Shown piece by piece: positions 1 to 7,278 of a stretch of DNA of 11,928 bases. The notes under the pieces were generated by a model. The model saw only the letters and a program-made list of their open reading frames with translations, was not told where the DNA came from and did no database searches. The position numbers and the translations under genes were made by a program. Numbering within the stretch: the first letter of the stretch is position 1; each line of letters starts with the position of its first letter. The DNA is from Methanobacteriota archaeon (lineage in GTDB: Archaea > Halobacteriota > Methanosarcinia > Methanosarcinales > Methanosarcinaceae): NCBI GenBank assembly GCA_030837265.1, contig JAUPKV010000321.1, forward strand, positions 1 to 11,928, read 5' to 3'.

Positions 1-258
1 GATCGAAAAGACCTGTTTATCAAACTTCTTTTTAAAGATAATTGTTTAGTAGGTGCGCAGCTTGCCGGAGGAGAGGGAATAAAAGAACGAGTAGATACTC
101 TCTCCCTCGCAGTCATGAAAAAAACTACAATAAAAGATCTCCTTGATATGGAAACTTGCTATGCCCCTCCAGTTTCCATGCTTGTGGACCCCCTCCATCC
201 AGCTGTAAAAGCTGCAATCAGAAACACAATGACAAATGATCAGGGGAAGGGATGTTAG
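1..258 (+). CDS. Pyridine nucleotide-disulfide oxidoreductase, C-terminal end (partial)
   Basis: The open frame enters from the left edge and ends at TAG 256-258, giving the last 85 residues of a protein. They match the C-terminal dimerisation domain of the NADH oxidase / CoA-disulfide reductase branch of FAD-dependent disulfide reductases: a strand with G-A-Q (18-20), a helix-rich middle (GGEGIKERVDTLSLAV), then YAPPVS (54-59) and a DPL motif (63-65), as in the family's typical 'YAPPFS...DPL' ending. The FAD and NAD(P)H domains and the redox cysteine would lie outside the window, so the substrate cannot be told. The stop lies inside rtcA: the two frames overlap by 7 bases, which suggests an operon and coupled translation. 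The family is fairly secure; the exact enzyme is open. Confidence 0.75.
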   Translation, partial: DRKDLFIKLLFKDNCLVGAQLAGGEGIKERVDTLSLAVMKKTTIKDLLDMETCYAPPVSMLVDPLHPAVKAAIRNTMTNDQGKGC

Positions 259-1247
259 AAATCGACGGTTCATATGGGGAAGGGGGAGGACAATTAGTCA
301 GGACTGCTATTGCTCTTTCTGCAATTACCGGAACCGGAATAAGAATTAAAAATATTAGAAAAAATAGAAACAATCCTGGTTTGAAACAACAGCATTTAAA
401 AGCACTGGATACTGCAGCCCTCATCTGTGAGGCTCGGATTTCGGGACTTTTCCCAGGTTCAACAGAAATATCCTTTGTTCCAATGGAAATAAAGGGTGGT
501 GAATATGAAATTGATATTGGGACCGCAGGAAGCATAGCTCTCCTCCTCCAATGTCTCATGCCTGCCCTGCCTTTTGCAAAAGAAAAGGTTGAACTTACAA
601 TAAGGGGAGGAACTGATGTTGCCTGGGCTCCGACTATTGACTACCTTCAGCAGGTTACTCTTAAAGCCCTTGAAAAGCTAAGCTTTACAGGCAGAATAGT
701 CCTGCATGAACGTGGTTATTATCCAAAGGGAGGAGGTAAAGTTTCTGCTTTTTTTGAACCTTGCAGGCTTCATGGATTTCACTATTTAAAAGAGGAGGAA
801 GATGTCCGAGGAATTTCTCATGCTTCGAATCTCCCGGCTCATATACCTTTACGCCAGGCGGAAGCTGCCAGAACCAGGCTTTTAGAAGTTGGATATCCAT
901 CTCAGATTGAAACCAAATCATTTGAGTATTTTTCCACCGGAAGTGGAATAACTTTATGGTCTGGTTATTTTGGCGGTAGTGCTCTTGGAAAAAGAGGACT
1001 TCATGCAGAGAAAGTTGGCAAATACGCTGCAGAAGAAATTATTCCCGAAATAAGATCAGAGACATCCGTCGACATACATCTGGCTGACCAGCTGATCCCT
1101 TATATGGCACTTGCGAGGGACAGTTCTTACACTGTCAGAGAGCTTTCTCTGCATGCTATAACTAATATCTGGGTTGTAGAACAATTTTTAGATGTAAAGT
1201 TCAAGATCGAAGAAAAGGAAGGCTTTTTTAAAGTATCGGTGGATTAA
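252..1247 (+). CDS. rtcA: RNA 3'-terminal phosphate cyclase RtcA
   Basis: RtcA converts a 3'-phosphate at an RNA end to a 2',3'-cyclic phosphate using ATP, through an enzyme-AMP intermediate on a histidine. The 331-residue length fits the family (about 340). The N-terminus has the conserved EGGGQLVRTA stretch (10-19). The RTC signature RGYYPKGGGKV lies at 154-164. The motif HLADQ at 276-280 carries the expected adenylylated histidine (H276). Start ATG 252 follows AGGGG (242-246) at 5 bases and overlaps the stop of the upstream oxidoreductase gene, so the two are probably co-transcribed. No promoter of its own is visible. It converges with kptA, another RNA-phosphate enzyme, leaving about 156 bases between the stops. 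The call is made from signature motifs and length. Confidence 0.95.
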   Translation: MLEIDGSYGEGGGQLVRTAIALSAITGTGIRIKNIRKNRNNPGLKQQHLKALDTAALICEARISGLFPGSTEISFVPMEIKGGEYEIDIGTAGSIALLLQCLMPALPFAKEKVELTIRGGTDVAWAPTIDYLQQVTLKALEKLSFTGRIVLHERGYYPKGGGKVSAFFEPCRLHGFHYLKEEEDVRGISHASNLPAHIPLRQAEAARTRLLEVGYPSQIETKSFEYFSTGSGITLWSGYFGGSALGKRGLHAEKVGKYAAEEIIPEIRSETSVDIHLADQLIPYMALARDSSYTVRELSLHAITNIWVVEQFLDVKFKIEEKEGFFKVSVD

Positions 1248-1353
1248 AACCATTATAAGACCTTAAGATACTCATTAAAAGAAAAATACACTAAAAATAA
1301 AGAAAAGACTCGCAGAATAAGTCCTCTTGAGCAGAGCGAAAAGGACATCGTGC

Positions 1354-1373
1354 TCCCGAAGCGAAACTCGGGA
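1354..1373. terminator. GC-rich hairpin between convergent rtcA and kptA (possible terminator)
   Basis: TCCCGA (1354-1359) and TCGGGA (1368-1373) form a 6-bp stem with an 8-base loop. The element sits between the rtcA and kptA stops in an island richer in G and C than its surroundings. A near-repeat of AGCGAAACT follows (1360-1368 and 1374-1382). No clear T-run follows on either strand, so the terminator role is inferred only from position. Confidence 0.3.
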
Positions 1374-1403
1374 AGCGAAACTTTGGGCGGAAAGGATTTC
1401 AAA

Positions 1404-2027
1404 TCAATTCTCAATGACAAAAAGGTATTCAGGGGGTATCTTTTCCGCAAGCACTATGTATTCGGTTGCAACCTTCAAGGAAATTCCATCTACCTGAGCT
1501 CGCTTAGCGTCGATTTGGATGATTATAGGATTTTCAGTATGAATAATAGCAACTCCTGCCGCCTTTTCGTATGAAGTGCTAAGGTGGACGTAACGCTGCT
1601 TAATCGGAAAAATTCCATTATCTAGCAGAACATCGACCTCCTCAGGACTCGCCCCATAATAGAGGTAGGGAAAAGTATTTTCCGAATAATCCAGGTTAAT
1701 ATCGACAGAATGCCCGTAGCGTGCTCTGATTTTGTAATCACAGATCTCATATCTGTTTTTTTCGTCAGATTCTACAAGAGCATAAACATATTCCTTTCTC
1801 ATCCAGTTGTATCTTTTTTTCATAACTTCACAGAAGGCGTTCAGATTAACCCAGCCGCTCTTGTCCATTTCAACTCCTGCAGATGCCGGAAAATGTCGGA
1901 GGGCACCTGATACGAACCTGCCAAGCTTCTCTTCCTTGCTGTCATCCAGCACATATCTACCAGGGAGTTTACACTGCAGACAGCTGCCTCCTCTAAAATA
2001 GCCGTGCTCAGTGCATCTTCGAATCAT
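1404..2027 (-). CDS. kptA: RNA 2'-phosphotransferase KptA/Tpt1
   Basis: KptA/Tpt1 transfers an internal RNA 2'-phosphate, such as that left at a splice junction, to NAD+, giving ADP-ribose 1''-2''-cyclic phosphate and nicotinamide. Numbered from this start (207 residues): a putative zinc site C5, H8, C16, C19; LRH (43-45); the family core RARYGHS (101-107, R101, R103, H106); YYGAS (123-127) where many relatives have HGT; and RYVHLS (145-150). The archaeal form often has such an N-terminal Cys cluster. The frame is open up to an ATG at 2057. I prefer ATG 2027 because GTGAT (2036-2031 region) precedes it and the conserved sequence begins there; a leaderless start at 2057 remains possible. It converges on rtcA. 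Its role in an archaeon, whose tRNA ligation normally leaves no 2'-phosphate, is unclear. Confidence 0.9.
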   Translation of the reverse strand: MIRRCTEHGYFRGGSCLQCKLPGRYVLDDSKEEKLGRFVSGALRHFPASAGVEMDKSGWVNLNAFCEVMKKRYNWMRKEYVYALVESDEKNRYEICDYKIRARYGHSVDINLDYSENTFPYLYYGASPEEVDVLLDNGIFPIKQRYVHLSTSYEKAAGVAIIHTENPIIIQIDAKRAQVDGISLKVATEYIVLAEKIPPEYLFVIEN

Positions 2028-2077
2028 GATATCACGTAGATAATGAAACTTTACCATAAATAAGGCTTTGTTTTACA

Positions 2078-2096
2078 AGCATATTTATTAAAATAT
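2078..2096 (-). promoter_or_regulatory. Putative TATA promoter of kptA
   Basis: Read on the minus strand, an A/T block resembling TTTTAATAAATA lies around 2081-2092. Archaeal initiation about 25 bases downstream would fall near 2057-2065, just at the upstream ATG and about 30 bases before the preferred start at 2027. The surrounding DNA is very AT-rich, so the match alone is weak. Confidence 0.35.
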
Positions 2097-2743
2097 TTGG
2101 GTCTATAGAAGTTTTCCTAAATCTGAATATGAATATTTAGTAGCAGTTTTTCTTATGTGAAAAACACTTTCAATATGCATACTGCAATCTTTAGTAAAAA
2201 GAAATGCATAGATCACGAGAGATTAACACTCTTGTTAGACCTTAATTAAAATTCTATATCAATATCCTTGAAAGATGACTCTAGAAATTCTAAACTTAAT
2301 TGATACTTTCTCTTGTGTTCAAAATATTTCCAAAGTTGATTTCATGATGGATTTCATTTAAATATTAAGTTCAGGTATTCGTGATAATTAAGCATCTAAG
2401 AGAGACTGAGTATCGAATAAATTGTAATCTCGAGAAGATTTCATTATTAAAGTCCCACAAAACCAATGTACGAAAGCCCTAAATTAATAACATAAATGTA
2501 AAAAGCTTAAAATAATTGAGGTTTAAAAACAATATACTAAGACCTCGACAAAGCAAAACTAAATATAAATTACTTTCATTAGTGTTAACTAAAAGATGTG
2601 TGAAGTTAGTAAGGTATTTTAACTAAAGCCCAATCTTAAATTACATCTAAAGACTTTGAATTTTAATATCAATAATGTCTGATAATCTGAAAATCTTATA
2701 TGAATTTTTAAATATTGAAGTATGTCTTACATCATTGAAATAG
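2097..2743. other. Long AT-rich intergenic region, no gene seen
   Basis: The divergent genes kptA and RPA are separated by 818 bases. Apart from the promoter elements at the two ends, I see no open frame with a plausible start and family resemblance, no tRNA-like fold and no array of repeats. Stop codons are frequent in all frames. It could contain a small RNA or decayed sequence, but nothing positive supports either. Confidence 0.5.
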
Positions 2744-2770
2744 GGATCGTTATATATGGATCGTTATATT
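2744..2770 (+). promoter_or_regulatory. Putative RPA promoter with a duplicated 12-bp TATA-containing element
   Basis: GGATCGTTATAT occurs at 2744-2755 and again at 2758-2769, 14 bases apart. Each copy contains a TATA-like stretch. Initiation about 25 bases downstream would leave a leader of roughly 80-105 bases before the RPA start at 2876. The repeat is seen directly; its promoter role is inferred from position and composition. Confidence 0.45.
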
Positions 2771-2875
2771 ACCACAATTCAAACAGCTGGAATCAAAAAG
2801 ACAAGCAACAACTAGTACGTCAAAATAATAAGGAAAACCGCATACACTAATGCTAATTACGATTAAGGGGATATT

Positions 2876-4330
2876 ATGACAGAAATTGAATCAATCTATG
2901 AAGAAATCAGCCATGTAATAAGCAAGAAAGATTTTCTGCAGCGTATTCAGGATAAGGTTGAGACTATGGGAGGACTTTGTGATGAGACTATGGCTGCTAT
3001 GCTAGTTGCTAATGAACTAGGATTTTCGGATGTAGGAAGGGACAAGGTAAAAATTGAAAATATTGCAGCTGAGAGCGGACAAGTTAACTTTGTAGCAAAA
3101 GTAATCTCTGTTTTCGATGCAAAAGAATTTACCCGAAACGATGGAACAATAGGAAGAGTAGGAAACTTGATTGTTGGAGATGAAACAGGAAAAATTCGGG
3201 TGACTCTATGGGATAATATGGCAGACCTGATAAAGGCTGATAAAGTTAAGGCAGGACAAACCCTCCAGATCAGCGGCTATGTGAAACAAGGATATACCGG
3301 AGTGGAAGTTAATGTAGGAAATAATGGTGTTCTGACCGAAAGTGATGAGGAAATAGATGTTGCCGCAGGTAACCAGAAGATAAATGATATTAAGGATGGA
3401 ATGGGAGACCTCAACCTTACTGGAAAAATTCTTGAGGTTTCGGAAATAAGATCTTTCCGAAAAAAAGATGGGAGTAATGGGAAAGTAGGTAATTTGTTGC
3501 TTGGAGACTCTACAGGCACAATCAGAGTGACTTTATGGGACGAAAAAACTGAATTATTGACTCAGCTGGGGTATGGAGACACTGTAGAGATAATCAATGC
3601 TTATGCTCGAGAAAATGCTTTTAATCAAAAGGTAGAGCTCCAGATAGGAAACCGAAGCGTGATTAAGAAAAGCGAAAAAAAAGTCGAGTATGAAGAGCAA
3701 TTTACCTCAATTGCGGATATCAAAGCTAATGCAGATAACATTAATATCTCGGGTAAGGTACTTGATATTTCGGAGATTCGAACCTTTGAGAAAAAAGATG
3801 GAGCTACAGGTAGAGTTGGAAATCTCCTGCTCGGTGATCCAACAGGTAAAATTAAGTTGACACTCTGGGACGAGAAAACCGATCTTCTTGATGAGGTTGA
3901 TTTCGACGAGACCATAGAAGTGCTTAACGCATACTCTCGGGAAAATGTGTTCAGCCAGCAGATCGAACTTAACTTGGGATCAAGAGGAACAATACAAAGG
4001 TCCGAAAAAAAAGTGGAATACAAAGAAAAAATTACAGATATTGTAGGGATTATTCCTGGAGAAAGTTATTCAATCCAGGGGACAGTCTCCGAGATTGGAG
4101 AACTCAGGGAGTTTGAAAGGGAAGATGGGACAGAAAGTGTGGTCGCTAATTTTGAACTTAGAGACAAAACTGGTAGTATTAGAATAACACTGTGGGGAGA
4201 CCAGGCTTATGTGATAGAGGATATGGATATCGATTCCGAAATCCAAATCATAAATGCTTACGCCAAATATGGCTTGAACGAAGAAATCGAGTTGAGTGTT
4301 GGAAACCGCAGCAGAGTGATTATACTCTAA
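2876..4330 (+). CDS. rpa1: Replication protein A, four-OB-fold single-stranded DNA-binding protein (RPA1 type)
   Basis: This protein binds single-stranded DNA during replication, repair and recombination. The 484 residues consist of a helical N-terminus (about 1-55) and four OB folds (about 60-155, 170-265, 280-375, 388-484). Each fold has the block GNL-x3-D-x-TG-x-I-x-[VL]TLW, with tryptophans at 112, 221, 331 and 440, a regular spacing of 109-110 residues. Folds 2 and 3 are closest, sharing NAY-x-REN and SEKKVEY segments, which points to internal duplication. Fold 4 is most diverged (ANFELRDKTG). No zinc finger is present. Methanosarcina acetivorans RPA1 is known for four OB folds without a zinc finger, and the length and layout agree. 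Start ATG 2876 follows AAGGGG (2865-2870) at 5 bases. It appears to be a single-gene unit with long gaps on both sides. Confidence 0.93.
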   Translation: MTEIESIYEEISHVISKKDFLQRIQDKVETMGGLCDETMAAMLVANELGFSDVGRDKVKIENIAAESGQVNFVAKVISVFDAKEFTRNDGTIGRVGNLIVGDETGKIRVTLWDNMADLIKADKVKAGQTLQISGYVKQGYTGVEVNVGNNGVLTESDEEIDVAAGNQKINDIKDGMGDLNLTGKILEVSEIRSFRKKDGSNGKVGNLLLGDSTGTIRVTLWDEKTELLTQLGYGDTVEIINAYARENAFNQKVELQIGNRSVIKKSEKKVEYEEQFTSIADIKANADNINISGKVLDISEIRTFEKKDGATGRVGNLLLGDPTGKIKLTLWDEKTDLLDEVDFDETIEVLNAYSRENVFSQQIELNLGSRGTIQRSEKKVEYKEKITDIVGIIPGESYSIQGTVSEIGELREFEREDGTESVVANFELRDKTGSIRITLWGDQAYVIEDMDIDSEIQIINAYAKYGLNEEIELSVGNRSRVIIL

Positions 4331-4872
4331 TCACACTACATTCGGGTTTCTTCCTTCAATCGTTTCTCTTGTTCTCCTGAACTCTGCCGCTAATCGTTTC
4401 CTTATTCATTAAATCTCAAAACTATAGTCGTTATCCACTTTGCACTTAGCTTAGATTTTTTTCATTTTAAAACATATTATTTCATGTGGTATAAATTTAA
4501 AAATGAATTCCAATGGAAATAAAGGGGTATGAAACTTTCTTTTGATAAAAGTCAATACTATTAGAAATATAATTTCAGTCAAGTTAAACAAAACAAACAT
4601 TTTTTAATAAGTATATATCTCTTTGATGCTTTTTCTATTATTTTTTCAGGATAATCTAGCTTTGTTTCATTATAAGCAAAAATCTTCAGTGGAAATACAA
4701 GGGTTCTGAAAAATTTTCTGCGCGACTTTTAGAAGTCTCTGATCAGGCATCGAATCGCAGAAATAGCAAGTAGCAAGAGTTAAAATACACTTCAAGCTCC
4801 GTATGTACTTAGATCTTACAGAGAGCAAGCTTTTTAACACAAATCCCGTTACCATTATGTACTATTGACTCG
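4331..4872. other. Intergenic region after RPA, pyrimidine-rich 3' end and diverged short repeats
   Basis: Directly after the RPA stop comes a pyrimidine-rich stretch (about 4341-4410), followed by T runs near 4456-4462, plausible for archaeal T-rich termination. AATCGTTTC occurs at 4358-4366 and again at 4391-4399. Two similar segments (about 4508-4535 and 4686-4712) share TGGAAATA-AAGGG-TGAAA. No convincing gene is seen; short frames on either strand lack ribosome sites and family resemblance. Confidence 0.45.
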
Positions 4873-4900
4873 TATATATAAAGGTATAAGTCTATATAAG
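4873..4900 (+). promoter_or_regulatory. Putative promoter of CBS gene A: two overlapping TATA-like boxes
   Basis: TATATATAAAG (4873-4883) is a strong match to the archaeal TATA box. A second candidate, TCTATATAAG, follows at 4891-4900. Initiation about 25 bases downstream would give a leader of roughly 180-200 bases before the start at 5105. This is the clearest promoter upstream of the CBS cluster. Confidence 0.5.
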
Positions 4901-4932
4901 AGTGAAGTTTGAAAAGAAGGCTGAAATGTATT

Positions 4933-5026
4933 TCTCCAGGAAAGATTTCCACTGGAGATCCTCCACAGAATTCTAAAACTGGTGCCTTCATTAGAGTATT
5001 TCCTGAGGTCGAAGTGGGAGATCTCC
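4933..5026. promoter_or_regulatory. Palindromes in the leader of CBS gene A
   Basis: TCTCCAG (4933-4939) pairs with CTGGAGA (4952-4958), and between them GGAAA-GA-TTTCC (4939-4950) is itself a palindrome. GGAG-ATC-CTCC (4954-4964) and the perfect palindrome GGAGATCTCC (5017-5026) follow. GGAG/CTCC half-sites therefore recur in the leader downstream of the TATA boxes. They could be operator sites or RNA hairpins; the sequence does not decide. Confidence 0.35.
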
Positions 5027-5104
5027 AAGAAACTGTAAATCTAATGAAACTTCGTTTTATTCATTGCCGGCTAATGTATCAAAGTTATAGGGGGACGGCA
5101 GTCA

Positions 5105-6373
5105 ATGGTAGACGACCCTAATAGGGACATAGATGCTGATAGGGGAAAATATGCTGATATTCACAGCAGAGAGATCGATAGAGAGGTCTCAGTCGCTGAA
5201 GCCATGAATAAGTCAGTCATAGTGATGGATGTCAACTCAGATGCTCCTGCTATTGCAAGGGAAATGATTAATCATGGCACAGGAAGCGTTATCATCACTA
5301 AAAATGGTAGAGCTATGGGGATAGTAACAGAAAGGGACCTTGTGAGAAACATTGTTGCGGAGGACAGAAGACCTGGTGAGGTAAAGGCGAGTAAATTTTT
5401 CTCAACCCCAATTATCACCATAGAGCCCGAAAAAAGTATTGTAGAAGCTTCTGCAATCATGATAAAAGCAAATTTTAAAAGGCTGCCAGTCCTGAAAGAT
5501 AGAAAAGTAATAGGTGTAATTTCGAATACTGATATCCTGATGGTAACACTCGGACTTAACGCCATCCTCAGAGATCTTATTGATATGAATAGAGAGGCTC
5601 TACTATCCATACCTCCAAGAGATGAGGTTCCAGATTTAGAGGATTCTAGAGTGAATGTATGTGAATCCTGTGAACTTTTTTCCAATGACCTTAGGTATGT
5701 GGATAGCAGGTACTTATGCGGAAACTGTCGGCAAGAAAAGGAGGTTGACCCTGATAGGGGAAAATATGCTGGCATTCACAGCAGAGAGATTGATAGAGAG
5801 GTCTCGGTCGCGGAAGCTATGAATAAGGCAGTCATAGTAATGGATATCAACTCAAATGCTACGGCTATTGCAAGGGAAATGATTGATCGTGGCGCAGGAA
5901 GCGTTATCATCATCCAGAATAACATGGCTATGGGAATAGTAACTGAGAGGGACCTCGTGAGAGGTATTGTTACGGAGGATAGAAGACCAGGTGAGGTAAA
6001 GGCAAGTGAACTCCTTTCAACCCCAATCATAACCATAGAGCCTGAAAAAAGTATTGTAGAAGCTTCTGCAATCATGATAAAAGCAAATATTAAAAGGCTG
6101 CCAGTCCTGAAAGACAGAACAGTAATAGGAGTAATTTCGAATACTGATATCCTGATGGTAACACCCGGACTTAATACTATCTTCAGAGATCTTATTGATA
6201 TGAATAGAGAGGCCCTTCTCTCCATTCCCTCACTAGAAGAGATCTCAGATTTCGAAGATTTTAGAACGGGTATATGTGAATCCTGTGAAGTCTTTTCAAT
6301 TGACCTCAGGTATGTAGATGGCAGGTACTTATGCGAAAACTGTCGGCAAGAAGAAGGAGAAGATTACGAGTAA
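5105..6373 (+). CDS. CBS protein A: tandemly duplicated [CBS-CBS-zinc ribbon] protein
   Basis: The 422-residue protein has no enzyme, membrane or DNA-binding domain that I recognise. It consists of two copies of a 205-residue unit (about 11-215 and 216-420). Each has two CBS modules (about 28-90 and 97-150; 233-295 and 302-355) and a putative zinc ribbon CxxC-x15-CxxC (C186, C189, C205, C208; C391, C394, C410, C413). All four modules keep the S/T-x-x-D ribose-contact signature: TERD (75-78, 280-283) and SNTD (140-143, 345-348). CBS pairs typically bind adenylates or SAM, so a sensor role is likely; the partner is unknown. ATG 5105 follows AGGGGG (5089-5094) at about 10 bases. It heads the five-gene CBS cluster behind a long leader. 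The two units are about 80 percent identical by hand count. Confidence 0.88.
   Translation: MVDDPNRDIDADRGKYADIHSREIDREVSVAEAMNKSVIVMDVNSDAPAIAREMINHGTGSVIITKNGRAMGIVTERDLVRNIVAEDRRPGEVKASKFFSTPIITIEPEKSIVEASAIMIKANFKRLPVLKDRKVIGVISNTDILMVTLGLNAILRDLIDMNREALLSIPPRDEVPDLEDSRVNVCESCELFSNDLRYVDSRYLCGNCRQEKEVDPDRGKYAGIHSREIDREVSVAEAMNKAVIVMDINSNATAIAREMIDRGAGSVIIIQNNMAMGIVTERDLVRGIVTEDRRPGEVKASELLSTPIITIEPEKSIVEASAIMIKANIKRLPVLKDRTVIGVISNTDILMVTPGLNTIFRDLIDMNREALLSIPSLEEISDFEDFRTGICESCEVFSIDLRYVDGRYLCENCRQEEGEDYE
5138..6367 (+). repeat. 615-bp in-frame tandem duplication inside CBS gene A
   Basis: The segment starting near 5138 (GATAGGGGAAAATATGCTG...) recurs near 5753 with an exact 615-bp (205-codon) offset. 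It runs to the end of the gene, so the units are about 5138-5752 and 5753-6367. Some stretches are almost identical in bases, including synonymous sites: 5428-5473 and 6043-6088 differ by about one base. Others, such as the segment just before the cysteines, have diverged. Confidence 0.85.
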
Positions 6374-6434
6374 ATTACAATCTTGAAAAACAGCATCATT
6401 CCAATTTTATGCTCAACAGTACTAGACATCAATG

Positions 6435-6465
6435 TTATCCCAAATTATCCCGATATAATATAATG
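6435..6465 (+). promoter_or_regulatory. TTATCCC direct repeat beside a TATA-like box upstream of CBS gene B
   Basis: TTATCCC occurs at 6435-6441 and 6445-6451, 10 bases apart (about one helical turn), immediately followed by GATATAATATAATG (6452-6465). The TATA-like block lies about 28 bases before the start at 6484, which would make the transcript nearly leaderless although a ribosome site is also present. The promoter role is therefore uncertain. Confidence 0.3.
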
Positions 6466-6483
6466 AGAAGAGGGAGACAAACA

Positions 6484-7278
6484 ATGAACGTCAGTGAGAT
6501 TATGTCAGAAGGGCCAGTCAGTGTCAAAGAAGGTAACTTCGTAACTCATGCCCGTCAGCTGATGCGCGATCACTTACTTCGAGGCCTTGTCGTTGTTGAT
6601 GAAGGAAATAGGCTTGTAGGAATGCTAAGTGACCAGGATATTCTTAGGGTCACATCCACTCGCTCGGACGTTACAGTAGGTGGATATGCAACGCAATCCC
6701 CAACAATTACTCCGGATATGGATATCATGGTAGCTGCAAAACTGATGATGCAGTCAAAGCAAAACAGAGTCCCGGTCGTTGTGTCAGCAACAGACCATAC
6801 GGTTGTTGGAATCCTCAGCGATGTCGATGTTCTCAAAAACGTGGAAGTTCCTAGAAACATTCCAGGAGTGATACAGGCGGTCATGACAAAAAGAGTCGAA
6901 ACTTGCTCGCCAGAGGAAAGGGTCAGCAAGATTTGGGGTCACATGCTCGAGACAGATTACACGGGTATTCCTGTGGTCTCAAAGAGAGGCGAACCCATTG
7001 GAATGATAACCAGAAGAGACATAATCAAATCAGGAGCCGCGCGAATCTCAGTAGAAGATGAACGACGATCAAGGCCTAATGACAGTCCGAAAGTTGAAAC
7101 GGTAATGTCAACTCCTACATATACTCTTTCAGAAAACGATTCCGTCAGAAATGCAATTAAGATGATTATTCACCGTGATATAGGAAGAGTTACAATAGTA
7201 AATGAGCAGGGTAAAGTATGCGGAATTGTTGACAGACAGGATCTTCTGAGAGCCATTGTCAGTGCGTGGACAGAATGA
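6484..7278 (+). CDS. CBS protein B: four-CBS-domain protein
   Basis: The protein has 264 residues in four CBS modules (about 1-57, 66-120, 130-183, 203-262) and nothing else recognisable. The ribose-contact positions read SDQD (49-52), SDVD (112-115), TRRD (176-179) and DRQD (250-253), so three are canonical and the fourth has D for S/T. It is probably a soluble adenylate-type sensor or a regulatory subunit for another protein. The frame is open upstream to 6331, but that extension would overlap gene A and reads as basic low-complexity sequence. ATG 6484 is preferred because AGGGAGA (6471-6477) lies at the right distance and MNVSEIM is the usual opening of such proteins (compare MNVADIM in gene D). 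A 110-base gap separates it from gene A. Confidence 0.88.
   Translation: MNVSEIMSEGPVSVKEGNFVTHARQLMRDHLLRGLVVVDEGNRLVGMLSDQDILRVTSTRSDVTVGGYATQSPTITPDMDIMVAAKLMMQSKQNRVPVVVSATDHTVVGILSDVDVLKNVEVPRNIPGVIQAVMTKRVETCSPEERVSKIWGHMLETDYTGIPVVSKRGEPIGMITRRDIIKSGAARISVEDERRSRPNDSPKVETVMSTPTYTLSENDSVRNAIKMIIHRDIGRVTIVNEQGKVCGIVDRQDLLRAIVSAWTE

Noticed and set aside
3277..4023. Minus-strand open frames opposite the RPA gene
   Set aside because: They mirror the repeated OB folds in the antisense direction and have no ribosome site or family match.
4670..4991. Short minus-strand open frames of about 60 codons in the gap before CBS gene A
   Set aside because: They have no ribosome site, no recognisable motif and a composition expected of intergenic DNA.
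4909..5121. A 70-codon plus-strand open frame in the leader of CBS gene A
   Set aside because: It begins with TTG without a good ribosome site, overlaps the start of gene A in another frame, and shows no family resemblance; the palindromes explain the region better.
5272..6225. Two long minus-strand open frames opposite CBS gene A
   Set aside because: They are antisense to the CBS coding sequence, resemble each other only because of the 615-bp duplication, and read as low-complexity Ser/Ile/Thr-rich sequence.
6331..6483. N-terminal extension of CBS protein B by 51 residues
   Set aside because: It would overlap gene A by 43 bases and encodes basic, low-complexity sequence, while ATG 6484 has a ribosome site and a typical CBS opening.
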